Counted from the first letter of the stretch, positions 37,706-49,535 are shown. The stretch: 64,000 bases of DNA from Erwinia tracheiphila (GCF_021365465.1 NZ_CP089932.1:2852001-2916000), one strand, 5' to 3'. The notes: a model not told the origin generated them from the letters alone. A program made the numbers and translations.

Positions 37706-39020
37706 GACCCTGTAAATAATTCTGTGTAACTGCCACCACGTCAAAGGTGAACGCTCAGGCGGTCACCGAACTCAATAATAAAGCAGCTCATCGCCAGCCG
37801 ACAGTTCTGGATCGGCATACTCCATTTTTTCGATGCCGACTGGATTGCCAGGTAAATAACCTTTCGCACTGAGTCATCCGTCGGGAATACCTTGCGTTTC
37901 TTAATGGCGGCACGGATCACCCTGTTCAGCGACTCAATGGCATTCGTGGTGTAGATAGCTTTTCGGATGTCAGACGGATAGCCGAAGAACGTATTGAGGT
38001 TTTCCCCGTGCGCACGCCAGCTTTTGCTGATTTGTGGATATTTGTCATCCCATTCTTCGGCGAACGCATCCAGCGCCATCCGTGCGGCCGCTTCTGTTGG
38101 TGCCTGATAAACGGTTTTCAGCCCGCCCGTGACCGCTTTGTAGTCCTTCCACGCCACGTATTTCAGGCGGTTACGCACCATGTGGATGATGCACAGCTGG
38201 ATGTGAGTCTGTGGATAGACGCTGTTTATCGCATCCGGGAAGCCCTTCAGTCCATCCACGCAGGCAATCAGGATGTCCTGAAGGCCGCGATTTTTAAGTT
38301 CCGTCAGCACGTTCAGCCAGAACTTTGCACCTTCATTTTCAGCCAGCCACATCCCCGGAAGCTCTTTCCGGCCTTCGGTATTGATGCCCGGTGCCAGGAA
38401 CACCGCTTTGTTAATCACGCTGCCATTCTGACGAACCTTAACAACAATACAGTCCAGATAAACAATGGGATAGAGCGCATACAGCTGGCGATTCTGCCAT
38501 TCGGCGACCTGCTCTTTAACGGCATCCGTGACTTTTGATATCAGGGCCGGTGACACATCAGCATCGTACATCTCTTTGAACGTATCGACGATTTCCCGCG
38601 TGGTCATGCCTTTGGCATACAAGGATAAAATCTGGCTGTCCATCTGCGTGATACGCGTCTGATTCTCCTTAATCAGCTGAGGTTCAAAGGTATTTTCCCG
38701 GTCGCGCGGCGTGTTTAGCCCGATTTCACCGTCGTTGCACAGCAGCGTTTTTGAAGAGTAGCCGTTGCGGGTATTGGTGCCGGTTTTAGGGGCATTTTTC
38801 TCATGCCCGAGGTGGTCAGTCAGTTCTGCATTGAGTGCCGTTTCAACGGTCAGCTTCGTGAGCATGCGGAAAAACTGATTAAGGCCGGCCTCAGTTTTGA
38901 GGCCTTTGGCCAGTTCAGCAGCAAGGGCCTTAAGTTTCTTCTCGTCCATAATTTGCCTGTCTCCATTGTTGGAGTGAACATATCAAAAACAGGCAATTAC
39001 ACAATTTTAATTACAGTCTC
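37706..39020 (-). mobile_element. IS256 family element, copy 2
   Basis: 1315 bp, nearly identical to copy 1 and with the same imperfect inverted ends. It is flanked by the exact 8-bp duplication TTTACGAC (37698-37705 and 39021-39028) and sits in codon 64 of yccT. Confidence 0.95.
37741..38949 (-). CDS. IS256 family transposase (copy 2)
   Basis: A 402-aa protein differing from copy 1 at about a dozen residues (for example GYSSKTLLCNDG for GYSPKTLLCDDG). The DDE positions are intact in VYLDCIVVK, CVDGLKGF and NAIESLNRVIR. It may be functional. Confidence 0.94.
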   Translation of the reverse strand: MDEKKLKALAAELAKGLKTEAGLNQFFRMLTKLTVETALNAELTDHLGHEKNAPKTGTNTRNGYSSKTLLCNDGEIGLNTPRDRENTFEPQLIKENQTRITQMDSQILSLYAKGMTTREIVDTFKEMYDADVSPALISKVTDAVKEQVAEWQNRQLYALYPIVYLDCIVVKVRQNGSVINKAVFLAPGINTEGRKELPGMWLAENEGAKFWLNVLTELKNRGLQDILIACVDGLKGFPDAINSVYPQTHIQLCIIHMVRNRLKYVAWKDYKAVTGGLKTVYQAPTEAAARMALDAFAEEWDDKYPQISKSWRAHGENLNTFFGYPSDIRKAIYTTNAIESLNRVIRAAIKKRKVFPTDDSVRKVIYLAIQSASKKWSMPIQNCRLAMSCFIIEFGDRLSVHL

Positions 39021-39495
39021 TTTACGACTTGAAAAAAGCGTTCAAACCGACTCCCATGGGACAGTCTTGTGGTCATCAACTCCACTGATAGTAACCTTTA
39101 ATGCTCAGGCTAAGTCTGTTTCAATCAGTCTGCCACCTTTAGCTACCTTGCAACAGGCGATAAGTTTTAATCAGCAGCCTGAAATTCATCTTTATGATGA
39201 ATGTAATAAACGACTGGATAATCAACAGGATCGACTTTTTAGTAATAAAGAAGAAAGCTTTGAGCGGGCGATGATGCATTACAACATTAAAGGTCATATT
39301 GCTTCCGTTCCTCGTTTTGCACACTTTCATTCACTGGAGCAAATTCCCTTCAGCAATAACAATTTATATTTTGCCAGCGAGGCTGATACCCAAAATTATT
39401 CGCACATGCGTATATTACAACTTTGGTATGCTAAGATGGGCTCTGCCACTCGCCAGAGGCTGGCACTGCTGCTAAGAGCATTGCATGCCAGTTGA

Positions 39496-39953
39496 AGCCA
39501 TCGACCCGGCCTCATTCATAATCAGAGGTTGTTATTTACCTGTCCACACATAATACCTGCCAAAAAGTGCCTTGATTACACAACTACCGGGAGAAAGCAC
39601 TTATGCATTACCCGGCAACCACGTCTGGCAAATGCGGCATAAATCATCAATAAAATTCTACTTTTAAAGTTAATTTCCACGCCCGCATTCAGCGGTGCAA
39701 TGGATTGAAGCAAGCTGTCCGAATAATAAAACCGATGTGCTATTATCGAGAAAGTTATTTGATAACGATCTGAATTATTTCACTGTCTAAGTATCATGCC
39801 GTCTGACAGACATGCAAGAAGCCATCCTTACAACTACAGCTAACTTGATAATTTTGTCCCATTTTTTCTGGCGTAAGCCGGACACTCCAATTATTTATGT
39901 CCCCCGTATTCACAGCTACTACGCCAAATACGCCTCCCCCATCCCATAATTAT
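39496..39953. other. gap where methylglyoxal synthase (mgsA) would be expected; no gene seen
   Basis: In E. coli mgsA lies between helD and yccT. This 458-bp stretch is about the length of mgsA but none of its motifs (for example the GTTG or GPMGGDQQ blocks) could be found in any frame. A few short dyads are present, such as TTACCCGGCAAC. It appears to be eroded sequence. Confidence 0.5.
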
Positions 39954-42008
39954 TCAGGGCTTGCGCAGCGTCGGTACCCCCATCCCTTTGAATTCATCAA
40001 CAAACACAGAAGGTGAGTTTGGATCGTACAGCATCCATACCTGTTTTTTAGCGCGCGTAATAGCAACATACGCCAGGCGTCTCTCCTCGGCATCTTCAAA
40101 ATCTTCAGATTCAGGCAACAAAGCTTGCTCAATCACAGACTCACGGGCTACAGCCGGGAAGCCATTGTGCCCCGACTTTAACCCCAATAGAATCACGTAA
40201 TCGGCCTGCTGACCTTTACTGGCATGTATTGTAGAAAAATCGATTTTAAGCTTTGGCCAACGCGTCTGGACTTTTTCAAGTAAAAGTGGACGCTGGTATT
40301 GGTACCGGGAAATTAGCAGCACTCGTTCATTTAGTTCTGCATAACCACTGATTTTATCCAGTAAGGCTTCCAGCTGATTTTCAGGCAACAAAGCTACTGA
40401 CTTTTTATTACCCTTACTCAAGCTATTCAGCGTTTTTCTTAACTGGTACGGGTTTTTCTGTATAAAACTATTGGCTATTTTACCGATGCGGTCGTTAAAA
40501 CGGTAAGTCGTGTCCAGCATAACGCACTCTCCTTCACCGAAATGGTGATTAAAAGCGGTTGTTAACGCCATTTCAGAACCACTAAAACGATATATAGCCT
40601 GCCAGTCGTCACCCACTGCAAATAATGTAATTTGCTTATTTTGCTTTCTCAACGCTGACAATAACGCAGCACGTTGCGGCGATATGTCCTGATATTCATC
40701 CACAAGAATATGCTTCCAGGGCGTGATAAAGCGGCCTTTTTCAATGATATTAATAGCCTGATGAATTAATCCCGAAAAATCGACGGTGCCCTCTTCTTTT
40801 AACGCACTTTTCCAGGCTTTCATTATTGGTGCCATGAGCTTTATGCGTTTAGCAAAGCGATCGCGTATTACATCCGGTGAGGAAGCAATCATCGCCGTCT
40901 GTGAGCCACCATGCATGCGCATAACGCAAAGCCAGCGTTCAAGCCGTATTACCAGTCTGCGGGCCAGTTGTTCATCCTGCCAAAAATCATTGTCGTTAAG
41001 CTCCCATCCCAGTTCATCCTTTAGCCACTGCCGCCAGCCATTGGCACAGGATTTTTTTTCACTGCACTGCTGACGCCACACGTTTATTAGCAGTTGATAG
41101 CGACGCTCACGGTCAAACTCAAGCTCACTGATAACGGGTGATTTCTTATTGCCCTCCTTAATAATGCTCAGGGCCAGTGAATGGAAAGTCCGCGCCTCAA
41201 TGCCGTCAGTTCCTAACCGACCGATGATGCGGTCGTTCATTTCTTCCGCTGCGTTACGGCCATATGCCAGCAGCAGTATCTGTTCCGCTGTCGCCTCCTT
41301 ACGCAGCAATAACCAGCCTGCACGCGCCACCAACACTGAGGTTTTGCCGCTACCGGCACCAGCCAACACCAGCACAGCATCTTCACCATTTACAACAGCT
41401 TTTGCCTGAGAGGGATTAAGAGGGGATGGTTCAACCGTATTAAAGAAATCAGAGTAAACCTCCATCATTCTCTGCGACCATTGTTCATTACATTGACGAC
41501 GGTAGCGATCAATGTTTTCCAACCTGTGTCGGAGAAACTGGTAGGCTTCCCGGCAATTAACGAATTCTTCCAGACGCATAATCGGGAGTGGGATTGAAGA
41601 AAGAGCCAGTTCAATGGATTCAACCTGGCCAACCGTATCACTATATTTTAGCCATTTATCCTGTTGTTCTGAGTGACGAATTTTTATCACCTGCTCATCG
41701 AGCACCTGCGCTGATATAATGCTCATCTCCTCACTCCAGCCCTGCCAGCGCTGGTTAAGATGATGAAAGAATCGCTGTGTTTCCTGCCATTCCGTACCAT
41801 GCAAGCGGACAACTTGCTTATCAGGAACGGTAAACTCTAATTCTCCCCAAACCAGTCCACGCTTGCATCTGATAGCAAGGAGCTGATTAAACGGAATGAT
41901 ATATTCATGCTTTTCACCAGTGACCTTCACACCAGCAGGCAATAATCTCACCCGATTGTAGGGGTGCTGCGCAAGATGCTTACCAATTGATGTCGCTTTC
42001 AGTTCCAT
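39954..42008 (-). CDS. helD: DNA helicase IV
   Basis: A 684-aa superfamily-1 3'-5' helicase, the exact E. coli length. Motifs: AVLVLAGAGSGKTSVLVARA (Walker A), ILVDEYQDISPQRAALL (motif II), FAVGDDWQAIYRFSGSE (motif III) and THASKGQQADYVILL with AYVAITRAKKQVWML (motifs V-VI). It acts in recombination and repair. ATG 42008 (MELKATSIGKHLAQHPYNRV) is the family start, although ten more codons are open upstream. Divergent from yccF. Intact. Confidence 0.96.
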   Translation of the reverse strand: MELKATSIGKHLAQHPYNRVRLLPAGVKVTGEKHEYIIPFNQLLAIRCKRGLVWGELEFTVPDKQVVRLHGTEWQETQRFFHHLNQRWQGWSEEMSIISAQVLDEQVIKIRHSEQQDKWLKYSDTVGQVESIELALSSIPLPIMRLEEFVNCREAYQFLRHRLENIDRYRRQCNEQWSQRMMEVYSDFFNTVEPSPLNPSQAKAVVNGEDAVLVLAGAGSGKTSVLVARAGWLLLRKEATAEQILLLAYGRNAAEEMNDRIIGRLGTDGIEARTFHSLALSIIKEGNKKSPVISELEFDRERRYQLLINVWRQQCSEKKSCANGWRQWLKDELGWELNDNDFWQDEQLARRLVIRLERWLCVMRMHGGSQTAMIASSPDVIRDRFAKRIKLMAPIMKAWKSALKEEGTVDFSGLIHQAINIIEKGRFITPWKHILVDEYQDISPQRAALLSALRKQNKQITLFAVGDDWQAIYRFSGSEMALTTAFNHHFGEGECVMLDTTYRFNDRIGKIANSFIQKNPYQLRKTLNSLSKGNKKSVALLPENQLEALLDKISGYAELNERVLLISRYQYQRPLLLEKVQTRWPKLKIDFSTIHASKGQQADYVILLGLKSGHNGFPAVARESVIEQALLPESEDFEDAEERRLAYVAITRAKKQVWMLYDPNSPSVFVDEFKGMGVPTLRKP

Positions 42009-42139
42009 GAGTTTTCCGGGTACATTATGCTTATCCACGCACCAGTTTAACGGGTCAAACTGTACCGCTCCACCCCCTAAACACGTTACAATCCTGGTAT
42101 TGAGTCTGCTCTACTTTGAGTCTGAAGGAATAAGAACCT

Positions 42140-42586
42140 ATGCGTGCTGTTTTGAATATTTTGAATTTCGTTTTGGGCGGTTTTCTCACAACTTTTTCCT
42201 GGCTTCTCGCAACACTGTTCAGCATTATTTTTATTTTTACACTGCCATTGACACGCTCCTGCTGGGAAATCACCAAATTATCTCTTCTTCCTTATGGTAA
42301 TGAAGCAGTTCATGTTGACGAGCTCCACCCGGGAAAGAAAAGTGTGCTGATGAATTCTGGTGGAACTATTCTGAATATTTTATGGTTCATTTTTTTTGGC
42401 TGGTGGCTTTGTCTGATGCACATAATGACGGGCATTGCTCAGTGCATAACGTTGATCGGCATCCCAACCGGTATCGCTAACTTAAAGATCGCGGGCATTG
42501 CACTATGGCCCGTAGGCCGCAGAGTAGTTAGCGTTGAGGTAGCAAGAGCTTCCCGTGAGGTAAATGCACGCCAAATATTCAATTGA
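42140..42586 (+). CDS. yccF: YccF inner-membrane protein
   Basis: A 148-aa protein with about four hydrophobic segments, as in FVLGGFLTTFSWLLATLFSI and NILWFIFFGWWLCLMHIMTG, and two YccF-type repeats. The function is unknown; it precedes yccS in enterobacteria and is probably co-transcribed with it (7-bp gap). Intact, while yccS is destroyed. Confidence 0.93.
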   Translation: MRAVLNILNFVLGGFLTTFSWLLATLFSIIFIFTLPLTRSCWEITKLSLLPYGNEAVHVDELHPGKKSVLMNSGGTILNILWFIFFGWWLCLMHIMTGIAQCITLIGIPTGIANLKIAGIALWPVGRRVVSVEVARASREVNARQIFN

Positions 42587-42737
42587 GGCCGCAATGCACT
42601 CGCTATTAACACCGCAATTAAGACACTACGTTTATAACAGCGCTTTGCTTTATAACCTGCGGATTTTTATTTCGCTTGCTGGCGCCACTGGCCTGCCATG
42701 GTGGTTGGGTCATATCACGTGGATTTGTAGTAGTCAA

Positions 42738-43899
<1,162 letters not shown>

Positions 43900-44745
43900 T
43901 GGTTCACCTGTGAAATTTTGAGGTGAGCATATCACCTCAACTCAGGTGGCCAAATTCAGTGTGCCACTACAATTATACCCCTCACCCTGGGTGTAGTTGC
44001 AGCAGCGCTCACCGATCTTGATGACAGGTTGGCTGGCAGATTACGTAATCTGTTGATCACTTTGCTCTGCTTCTGTGTCGTATCAATCTCGGTCGAGGTG
44101 CTATCGCCTTATCCGTGGCTTTTTATTATTGGATTAGCGGTCTCAACATGGGGTTTTATTCTGCTTGGCGCGCTTGGACAACGTTATGCAACCATCGCAT
44201 TCGGTACGCTGCTCATCGCTATTTATACCTTGCTGGGAATTAACCTTTTTTCGCAATGGTATCTTCAACCTTTGCTACTTCTTGTTGGGGCAGCCTGGTA
44301 CAATCTGTTGACTGTTACGGGGCACCTGATATTTCCTGTCCGACCATTACAAGAAAATATTGCAAGGTTCTTTGAGATCTTATCAGTTTATCTGGAAGCC
44401 AAAGCGGGTTTATTTGATCCCGATATTGAAGAACGGGCGGACAAGGTTTTAATTGATGTCGCAATGGCCAACAGCCAGCTTGTCGCCACACTCAATCAGG
44501 CTAAAACATCAATACAATCAAGATTGCGTGGAGACCGTGGACAACGAGGAACACGCCGCACGCTACACTATTATTTTGTCGCCCAGGATATCCATGAACG
44601 TGCCAGTTCATCCCACGCTCAGTATCATTCTTTACGTCATACTCATCGACATAGTGATATATTGTTCCGTTTCCAGCGCCTACTCTTTCTGCGGTCGTGA
44701 CGCAGACTTGCTGATCACGTATGCTTTGCGCTTTGGATGCAATAT

Positions 44746-45012
44746 ATGGCTAAAGTTGATGTCGTCTGCCCTCAGTGCAATGAAACTCATGCTGTACGAT
44801 GTAACGGACATTCAGCATCCGGTGCCCAACGTTACATCTGCAAGCATTGTTCAAAGACCTTTCAGCTCAATTTTAGCTACTCCGGTGCCAAACCAGACAC
44901 ACACCAGACCATTGTTAATATGGCCATGAATGATTCCAGATGTCGCGATACCGCACGGGTTCTCGGTATCAGCCTCAATACGGTTCTGCGGCACCGGTTC
45001 TGCGGCACGTAA
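44746..45012 (+). CDS. insA: IS1 InsA (copy D), altered C-terminus
   Basis: InsA is normal up to GISLNTVLRH, but the 14-bp duplication replaces the last residues (VKKFRQSR) with RFCGT and a stop before the A-run. The zinc finger and HTH remain, so it could still act as a repressor. Confidence 0.8.
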   Translation: MAKVDVVCPQCNETHAVRCNGHSASGAQRYICKHCSKTFQLNFSYSGAKPDTHQTIVNMAMNDSRCRDTARVLGISLNTVLRHRFCGT

Positions 45013-45457
45013 AAAAATTTCGCCAAAGCAGGTAGCTGAGAATATCGACCCCGAAACGGAGGTTGCTATCTGCTGTGAAGCTGGTGAACAATGGTCTTAC
45101 GTGCGGTGTAGAAGCAATCCCCGGTGGTTGTTCTATGCTTATGACCGTATCCGCAAACGTGCTCTGGCCCACGTCTTCGGCCCGAGAAATGCCCCGACCC
45201 TGCGACGATTGCTGGCCCTGTTAAGCAAATTTAACATTGCCTTTTATATGACAGATGCCTGGCCGGTTTATAAAGTTCGGTTAAGTGCAACAGGCCACGT
45301 GGTGAGCAAGAAATATACCCAACGGACAGAACGACATAATCTTAATCTTCGCACACATATCAAACGACTGACCCGCAGAACAATTTGCTTTTCGAAGTCA
45401 GAGGAAATGCACGATAAGATCATCGGTTGGTATCTTACTCTTCATCATTATCAATAA
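44930..45457 (+). CDS. insB: IS1 InsB' frame (copy D)
   Basis: The catalytic frame from KKISPKQVAENIDPETEV to the end is intact, but its 5' extension now reads through the duplicated sequence (SIRFCGTGSAARKK). Since InsA stops upstream of the slippery run, the normal InsAB' fusion is probably not made. Confidence 0.7.
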   Translation: MIPDVAIPHGFSVSASIRFCGTGSAARKKISPKQVAENIDPETEVAICCEAGEQWSYVRCRSNPRWLFYAYDRIRKRALAHVFGPRNAPTLRRLLALLSKFNIAFYMTDAWPVYKVRLSATGHVVSKKYTQRTERHNLNLRTHIKRLTRRTICFSKSEEMHDKIIGWYLTLHHYQ

Positions 45458-46753
45458 ATCTGCGTCACGACCTCTTTCTGCAAGGAAAAGCTTGCCGTCA
45501 GCTGGCAAATTGTATTTTGTTGCGTGAAATATATCATCACGATGCCATCTTTGAACGTGCTTTCAAACATCTTAATGCTGCACTTGAACGTCTGAAAGCA
45601 ACTATGGCATCAGGCAGTGACATACAAGCAATGACCTACCTCCTGAACAATTTAAAAGCAATTGATGCACAAATGGCTACGATTGAAATCGAGCAAAACC
45701 ATAATCGTGACCCAGCAAGCCGTGACCAGACATTGTCGGATGATGGGCTCAATGGATGGGCTGATATCCGCTTACGTCTCAGTCAACATCTGACTCCACA
45801 TTCTGCTTTATTTCGTCATGCAGTACGGCTTTCTCTCCTACTCTGCTGCGGCTATTCAATTATCAAATTAACCAGCTTGCAGCATGGCTATTGGATACTG
45901 CTAACCAGCCTGTTTGTTTGCCAGCCAAATTATAATGCAACAAAACGCAGACTGGCACTGCGTATAGCAGGGACTGTTTCAGGTATTATTGTTGGTCTTC
46001 CGCTACTATGGCTGGTGCCCTCTGTTCAGGGACAATTAATTTTAATTGTACTCAGTGGCGTACTCTTCTTCGCTTTCCGTCAGTAACATTATGCCAGCGC
46101 CACCTTGTTTATTACTCTTCTGGTATTAGGCTGCTTCAATCTGCTGGAGCAGGGATTTGATATTACCCTGCCACGTATTGTCGACACATTGATTGGTTTC
46201 GGTATTGCCTGGCTGGCTGTTGCTTTCATCTGGCCAGACTGGCGCTTTCGCAATGTTTCATCAGTAATTAAGCGTGCCTGTCATGCTAATTGCCGTTATC
46301 TGGACGCTATCCTTAAACAATATCACCAGGGTAAAGATAACGGACTGGATTACCGTGTTGCCCGTCGGGATGCTCACAATGCCGATGCTGAACTTGCTTC
46401 CGTTGTTTCGAGCCTGTCAGCTGAAAAAAATACAAACGAAACACTTAAAGAACACGCCTTCAGGCTGTTATGTCTCAATCATTCCTTGTTAGGCTATATC
46501 TCGGCTCTTGGTGCTCATCGTGAAAAGATCACCAGCCAACCATTGCTGCAACTGATGGATACTGCTGTTAGCTATATTGATGACATCCTTTTGTCAAACC
46601 AGGATGATGGGACTGACGCACTGCAGCTGGCGAATCTGTCTCAGCGCATCGAAGCGATGCAAACCACCAAAAAAGCTAAAGATCCCCTTGTCCTGCAACA
46701 GATTGGTCTGATGATTTCGCTACTTTTGGAAATAGCACAATTAAAAAAACAGA

Positions 46754-47392
46754 TTATGAGCAAACAGGTTCGCGGCTCTCTGCACAGTGTGTGAGGCGCA
46801 GAGTTTCGCAATACCAATCGCGAAGATCTGCTTTCACAGCCTGTGATAACGCCTGATAATGCTGTCCCAGAATTGCACCTTCCAGAGCAAATAAAACGTT
46901 AATTCCCACATTCTGATTATTTGCGTGTAATTTTAACCAACAGCGTCTTGACCCTTGTTCTTTAAGCATTTTTACCGTACTAACTCCTACGCTGCGCAGT
47001 TGTACTTCAAGACGCATGCTGAGATTGGGCAAATCTTTCAGCCGTCGATTATTCCAGCTCCATACCCGCTGTTGTATAGCGCCCTGTAAGCAAAGTTTCG
47101 ATAACGCTAATAATTGTTGTGACTCTCGCCACAGAAACTCATCAACTTTGTAGTATTCAAGAGAGACAGGCATGCCTCTTTTGTAAATTATTAAAGACTT
47201 CATCCTTCTTTCAGTAATATAGGGCATCACTTGCTCGCAGGCTCTGAGATACAGTTCACCGTCAGAAATAAGAGCAAATACAATGTGATTTACAGAAAGA
47301 CTGTAGCCGCCAAACTGGCTTCGACAGGTAATCTCGCCCATCTCAGCAAGTTTATCTTTTGTACTTGTGATTCTTTTTTTTGTTTCTTCCAT
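46754..47392 (-). CDS. sxy: Sxy/TfoX competence regulator
   Basis: A 212-aa TfoX/Sxy protein, co-activator with CRP of competence-type promoters. It has the N-terminal domain (LAEMGEITCRSQFGGYSLSV, FALISDGELYLRACEQVMPY) and the C-terminal domain (LKDLPNLSMRLEVQLRSVGV, LHANNQNVGINVLFALEGAI). ATG 47392 with TGAGGA upstream is preferred to a TTG five codons earlier. It is divergent from sulA and overlaps the yccS 3' end by 41 bp. Intact. Confidence 0.92.
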   Translation of the reverse strand: MEETKKRITSTKDKLAEMGEITCRSQFGGYSLSVNHIVFALISDGELYLRACEQVMPYITERRMKSLIIYKRGMPVSLEYYKVDEFLWRESQQLLALSKLCLQGAIQQRVWSWNNRRLKDLPNLSMRLEVQLRSVGVSTVKMLKEQGSRRCWLKLHANNQNVGINVLFALEGAILGQHYQALSQAVKADLRDWYCETLRLTHCAESREPVCS

Positions 47393-47531
47393 GATAATTT
47401 TCCTCAACTCTTATTATCTGAAGTTACTCTCCGCAAAGAAAAAGTATGCAATAGGAGTTACAGGTTCAATTACTAATTGCTGTTGTAGTCTTTTGCATTA
47501 CGATTTTGCGAGACGTTTAGAAAAAATAAGG

Positions 47532-47572
47532 TTGATCTTTGCCCGGCACAGATATACTGTATATTCATACAG
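47532..47572 (+). promoter_or_regulatory. LexA (SOS) box and promoter of sulA
   Basis: CTGTATATTCATACAG (47557-47572) fits the LexA consensus CTGT-N8-ACAG exactly. TTGATC (47532-47537) and TACTGT 17 bp later form a promoter whose -10 overlaps the box, so LexA would block it. Confidence 0.9.
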
Positions 47573-47594
47573 CAATCATGGAGGCAATGTTACT

Positions 47595-48104
47595 ATGCAA
47601 ACAAATTTCATTAAATCTCATCCAGTTAACAACAGGTTCAGTTCAGCACATACCTGTAAATCCTCCAGAAATGTCAAAGTAACAGGTTTAGTAAGTGAGC
47701 TGGTTTACAGTCTGGAAAAGCTGGATATAGCACAACTTCTGCTGCTGCCTTTGCTGCAGCAATTAGGCACTGAGTCGCGATGGCAGCTTTGGCTTACGCC
47801 ACAAAAAAAGTTGAGCCGCAGCTGGCTGGTAGAATCTGGTTTGCCACCAGAGAAAGTGATGCATGTAAAAGCCTCTGATACCATCAATACAGTAGAAACA
47901 ATGATTAAGGCAATGCAGACAGGAAACTACAGTGTGGTTTTGGGGTGGTTGCCTGAAAAAATCTCCTCAAAGGATCGTTGCAGACTGGAGGCAGCAGCTT
48001 TATCAGGGCAAACGCTAGGCCTTATAATGCGACCTCATATGCAAAATTTTGCCCAGCATAGACCTCTCAATGGATTAAAAATTCAGTCTGGATTGTATCA
48101 TTAA
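47595..48104 (+). CDS. sulA: SOS cell-division inhibitor SulA
   Basis: A 169-aa protein that binds FtsZ during the SOS response and is removed by Lon. The conserved centre reads VTGLVSELVYSLEKLDIAQL, LLLPLLQQLGTESRWQLWLT and GLPPEKVMHV; the C-terminal Lon-recognition tail ending SGLYH is present. The ATG lies 22 bp after the LexA box. The order sulA-ompA is the enterobacterial one. Intact, which implies the division checkpoint is still used. Confidence 0.93.
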   Translation: MQTNFIKSHPVNNRFSSAHTCKSSRNVKVTGLVSELVYSLEKLDIAQLLLLPLLQQLGTESRWQLWLTPQKKLSRSWLVESGLPPEKVMHVKASDTINTVETMIKAMQTGNYSVVLGWLPEKISSKDRCRLEAAALSGQTLGLIMRPHMQNFAQHRPLNGLKIQSGLYH

Positions 48105-48451
48105 GTAAAAATAAGAATATTCTTGCCACCGTATACGAGCTTTACCAATATAAGATCATGATTACATTATAACTTGATGTGACAATGAGTTAGCTGTATT
48201 TTCCTTAAATTGTTTCAACACACAACCTGCCGGAAAATGTGTAGGAATATGTATAATACTCTGTTTTTTTACAGACTAATGTCACATCATACTTGTAACT
48301 TTGCTGGTACGTTGTAGACTTTACGTCGCCAGGGTGCTCTAAAATCTTCCTTTCCCGGACGATAAACAATTGAGCGCCTTAACCCGGCGAAGGATTAATC
48401 AAAGAGCTCATTAAAGCTCATTGCCTATTTGGATGATAACGAGGCGCAAAA
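48105..48451 (+). promoter_or_regulatory. ompA upstream region and leader
   Basis: The 347 bp before ompA contain no gene. The last 25 bases (TTGGATGATAACGAGGCGCA then AAA) match the E. coli ompA ribosome-binding region that is the target of the small RNA MicA. The upstream part probably forms the long stabilising 5' leader. Confidence 0.6.
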
Positions 48452-49519
48452 ATGAAAAAGACAGCTATCGCAGTTGCAGTGGCACTGGCTGGTTTCACTA
48501 CCCTAGCGCAGGCCGCCCCTAAAGATAATACCTGGTATACTGGTGCAAAACTGGGTTGGTCTCAGTATCACGACACCGGTTACTACGGTAACGGTTATGT
48601 TAACAATGATGGCCCAACTCACCAAAATCAGCTCGGTGCAGGTGCATTCGGAGGTTACCAGGCTAACCAGTATCTCGGCTTCGAGCTGGGTTACGACTGG
48701 TTAGGTCGTATGCCTTACAAAGGTAATAACGTAAATGGCGCGTTCAAAGCACAAGGCGTTCAGCTGGCTGCCAAACTGAGCTACCCGATTGCTGACGATC
48801 TTGACGTTTACACCCGCTTAGGTGGCATGGTGTGGCGCGCAGATTCAACTCAGAATAATAACGGTACTCGCATTGGCGATCACGACACAGGTGTTTCCCC
48901 TCTGGCAGCCATAGGTGCTGAGTATGCCCTGACCAAAAACTGGGCAACCCGTCTGGATTACCAGTGGGTCAACAACATTGGCGATGCAAACACTGTTGGC
49001 ACGCGTCCTGATAACGGAATGTTGAGCTTAGGTGTTTCTTATCGTTTTGGCCAGGATGATGTTGCTGCCCCGGTCCCAGCTCCGGCTCCGGCTCCGGCTC
49101 CAGTCGTGGAAACCAAACGCTTCACTCTGCGTTCTGACGTTCTGTTCGCTTTCAACAAGGCTACTCTGAAGCCAGAAGGTCAGCAAGCTCTGGATCAGCT
49201 ATATTCCCAGTTAAGCTCTCTGGATCCTAAAGATGGTTCCGTTGTAGTTCTGGGCTATACTGATCGTATTGGCTCCGAACAGTATAACCAGAAGCTGTCT
49301 GAAAAACGTGCGCAGTCTGTTGTTGACTACCTCGTATCCAAAGGCATTCCTTCTAACAAGATCTCTGCACGTGGCATGGGTAAATCTAACCCTGTAACCG
49401 GAAATACCTGTGACAGCGTTAAAGGTCGTAATGCCCTTATCGATTGCCTTGGCCCAGATCGTCGTGTAGAAATTCAGGTTAAAGGTATTAAAGACGTAGT
49501 AACCCAGCCTCAGGGTTAA
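48452..49519 (+). CDS. ompA: outer membrane protein OmpA
   Basis: A 355-aa major outer-membrane protein. The signal peptide ([20 protein letters not shown], cleaved after A21) is followed by [20 protein letters not shown] and the eight-stranded barrel ending LGVSYRFGQ, an Ala-Pro linker ([12 protein letters not shown]) and the OmpA/MotB peptidoglycan-binding domain ([25 protein letters not shown] in two blocks, with the conserved Asp and Arg). It ties the outer membrane to the wall. Intact and flanked by sulA and matP. Confidence 0.97.
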   Translation: MKKTAIAVAVALAGFTTLAQAAPKDNTWYTGAKLGWSQYHDTGYYGNGYVNNDGPTHQNQLGAGAFGGYQANQYLGFELGYDWLGRMPYKGNNVNGAFKAQGVQLAAKLSYPIADDLDVYTRLGGMVWRADSTQNNNGTRIGDHDTGVSPLAAIGAEYALTKNWATRLDYQWVNNIGDANTVGTRPDNGMLSLGVSYRFGQDDVAAPVPAPAPAPAPVVETKRFTLRSDVLFAFNKATLKPEGQQALDQLYSQLSSLDPKDGSVVVLGYTDRIGSEQYNQKLSEKRAQSVVDYLVSKGIPSNKISARGMGKSNPVTGNTCDSVKGRNALIDCLGPDRRVEIQVKGIKDVVTQPQG

Positions 49520-49535
49520 TTGCTTTAATATAAAC

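Larger units (their letters stand above)
37516..39495 (+). pseudogene. yccT: YccT (DUF2057, curli modulator CsgI-like) split by IS256
   Basis: The 5' part (37516-37705) gives a signal peptide ([17 protein letters not shown]) and [20 protein letters not shown]; the 3' part (from 39021/39029) continues LEKSVQTDSHGTVLWSSTPL to ATRQRLALLLRALHAS-stop. Removing the element and one TTTACGAC restores an unbroken frame (HQVLLR then LEKSVQ). Family members are periplasmic DUF2057 proteins; E. coli YccT affects curli assembly. The insertion is the only lesion, so the loss is recent. Confidence 0.92.
44693..45472 (+). mobile_element. IS1 family element, copy D, in yccS, with internal 14-bp duplication
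   Basis: The copy is 780 bp, 14 bp longer than copies B and C, because CGGTTCTGCGGCAC occurs twice in tandem near 44984-45008, right before the slippery A-run. It has both inverted repeats and an exact 9-bp target duplication TCTTTCTGC (44684-44692 and 45473-45481). Confidence 0.95.
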
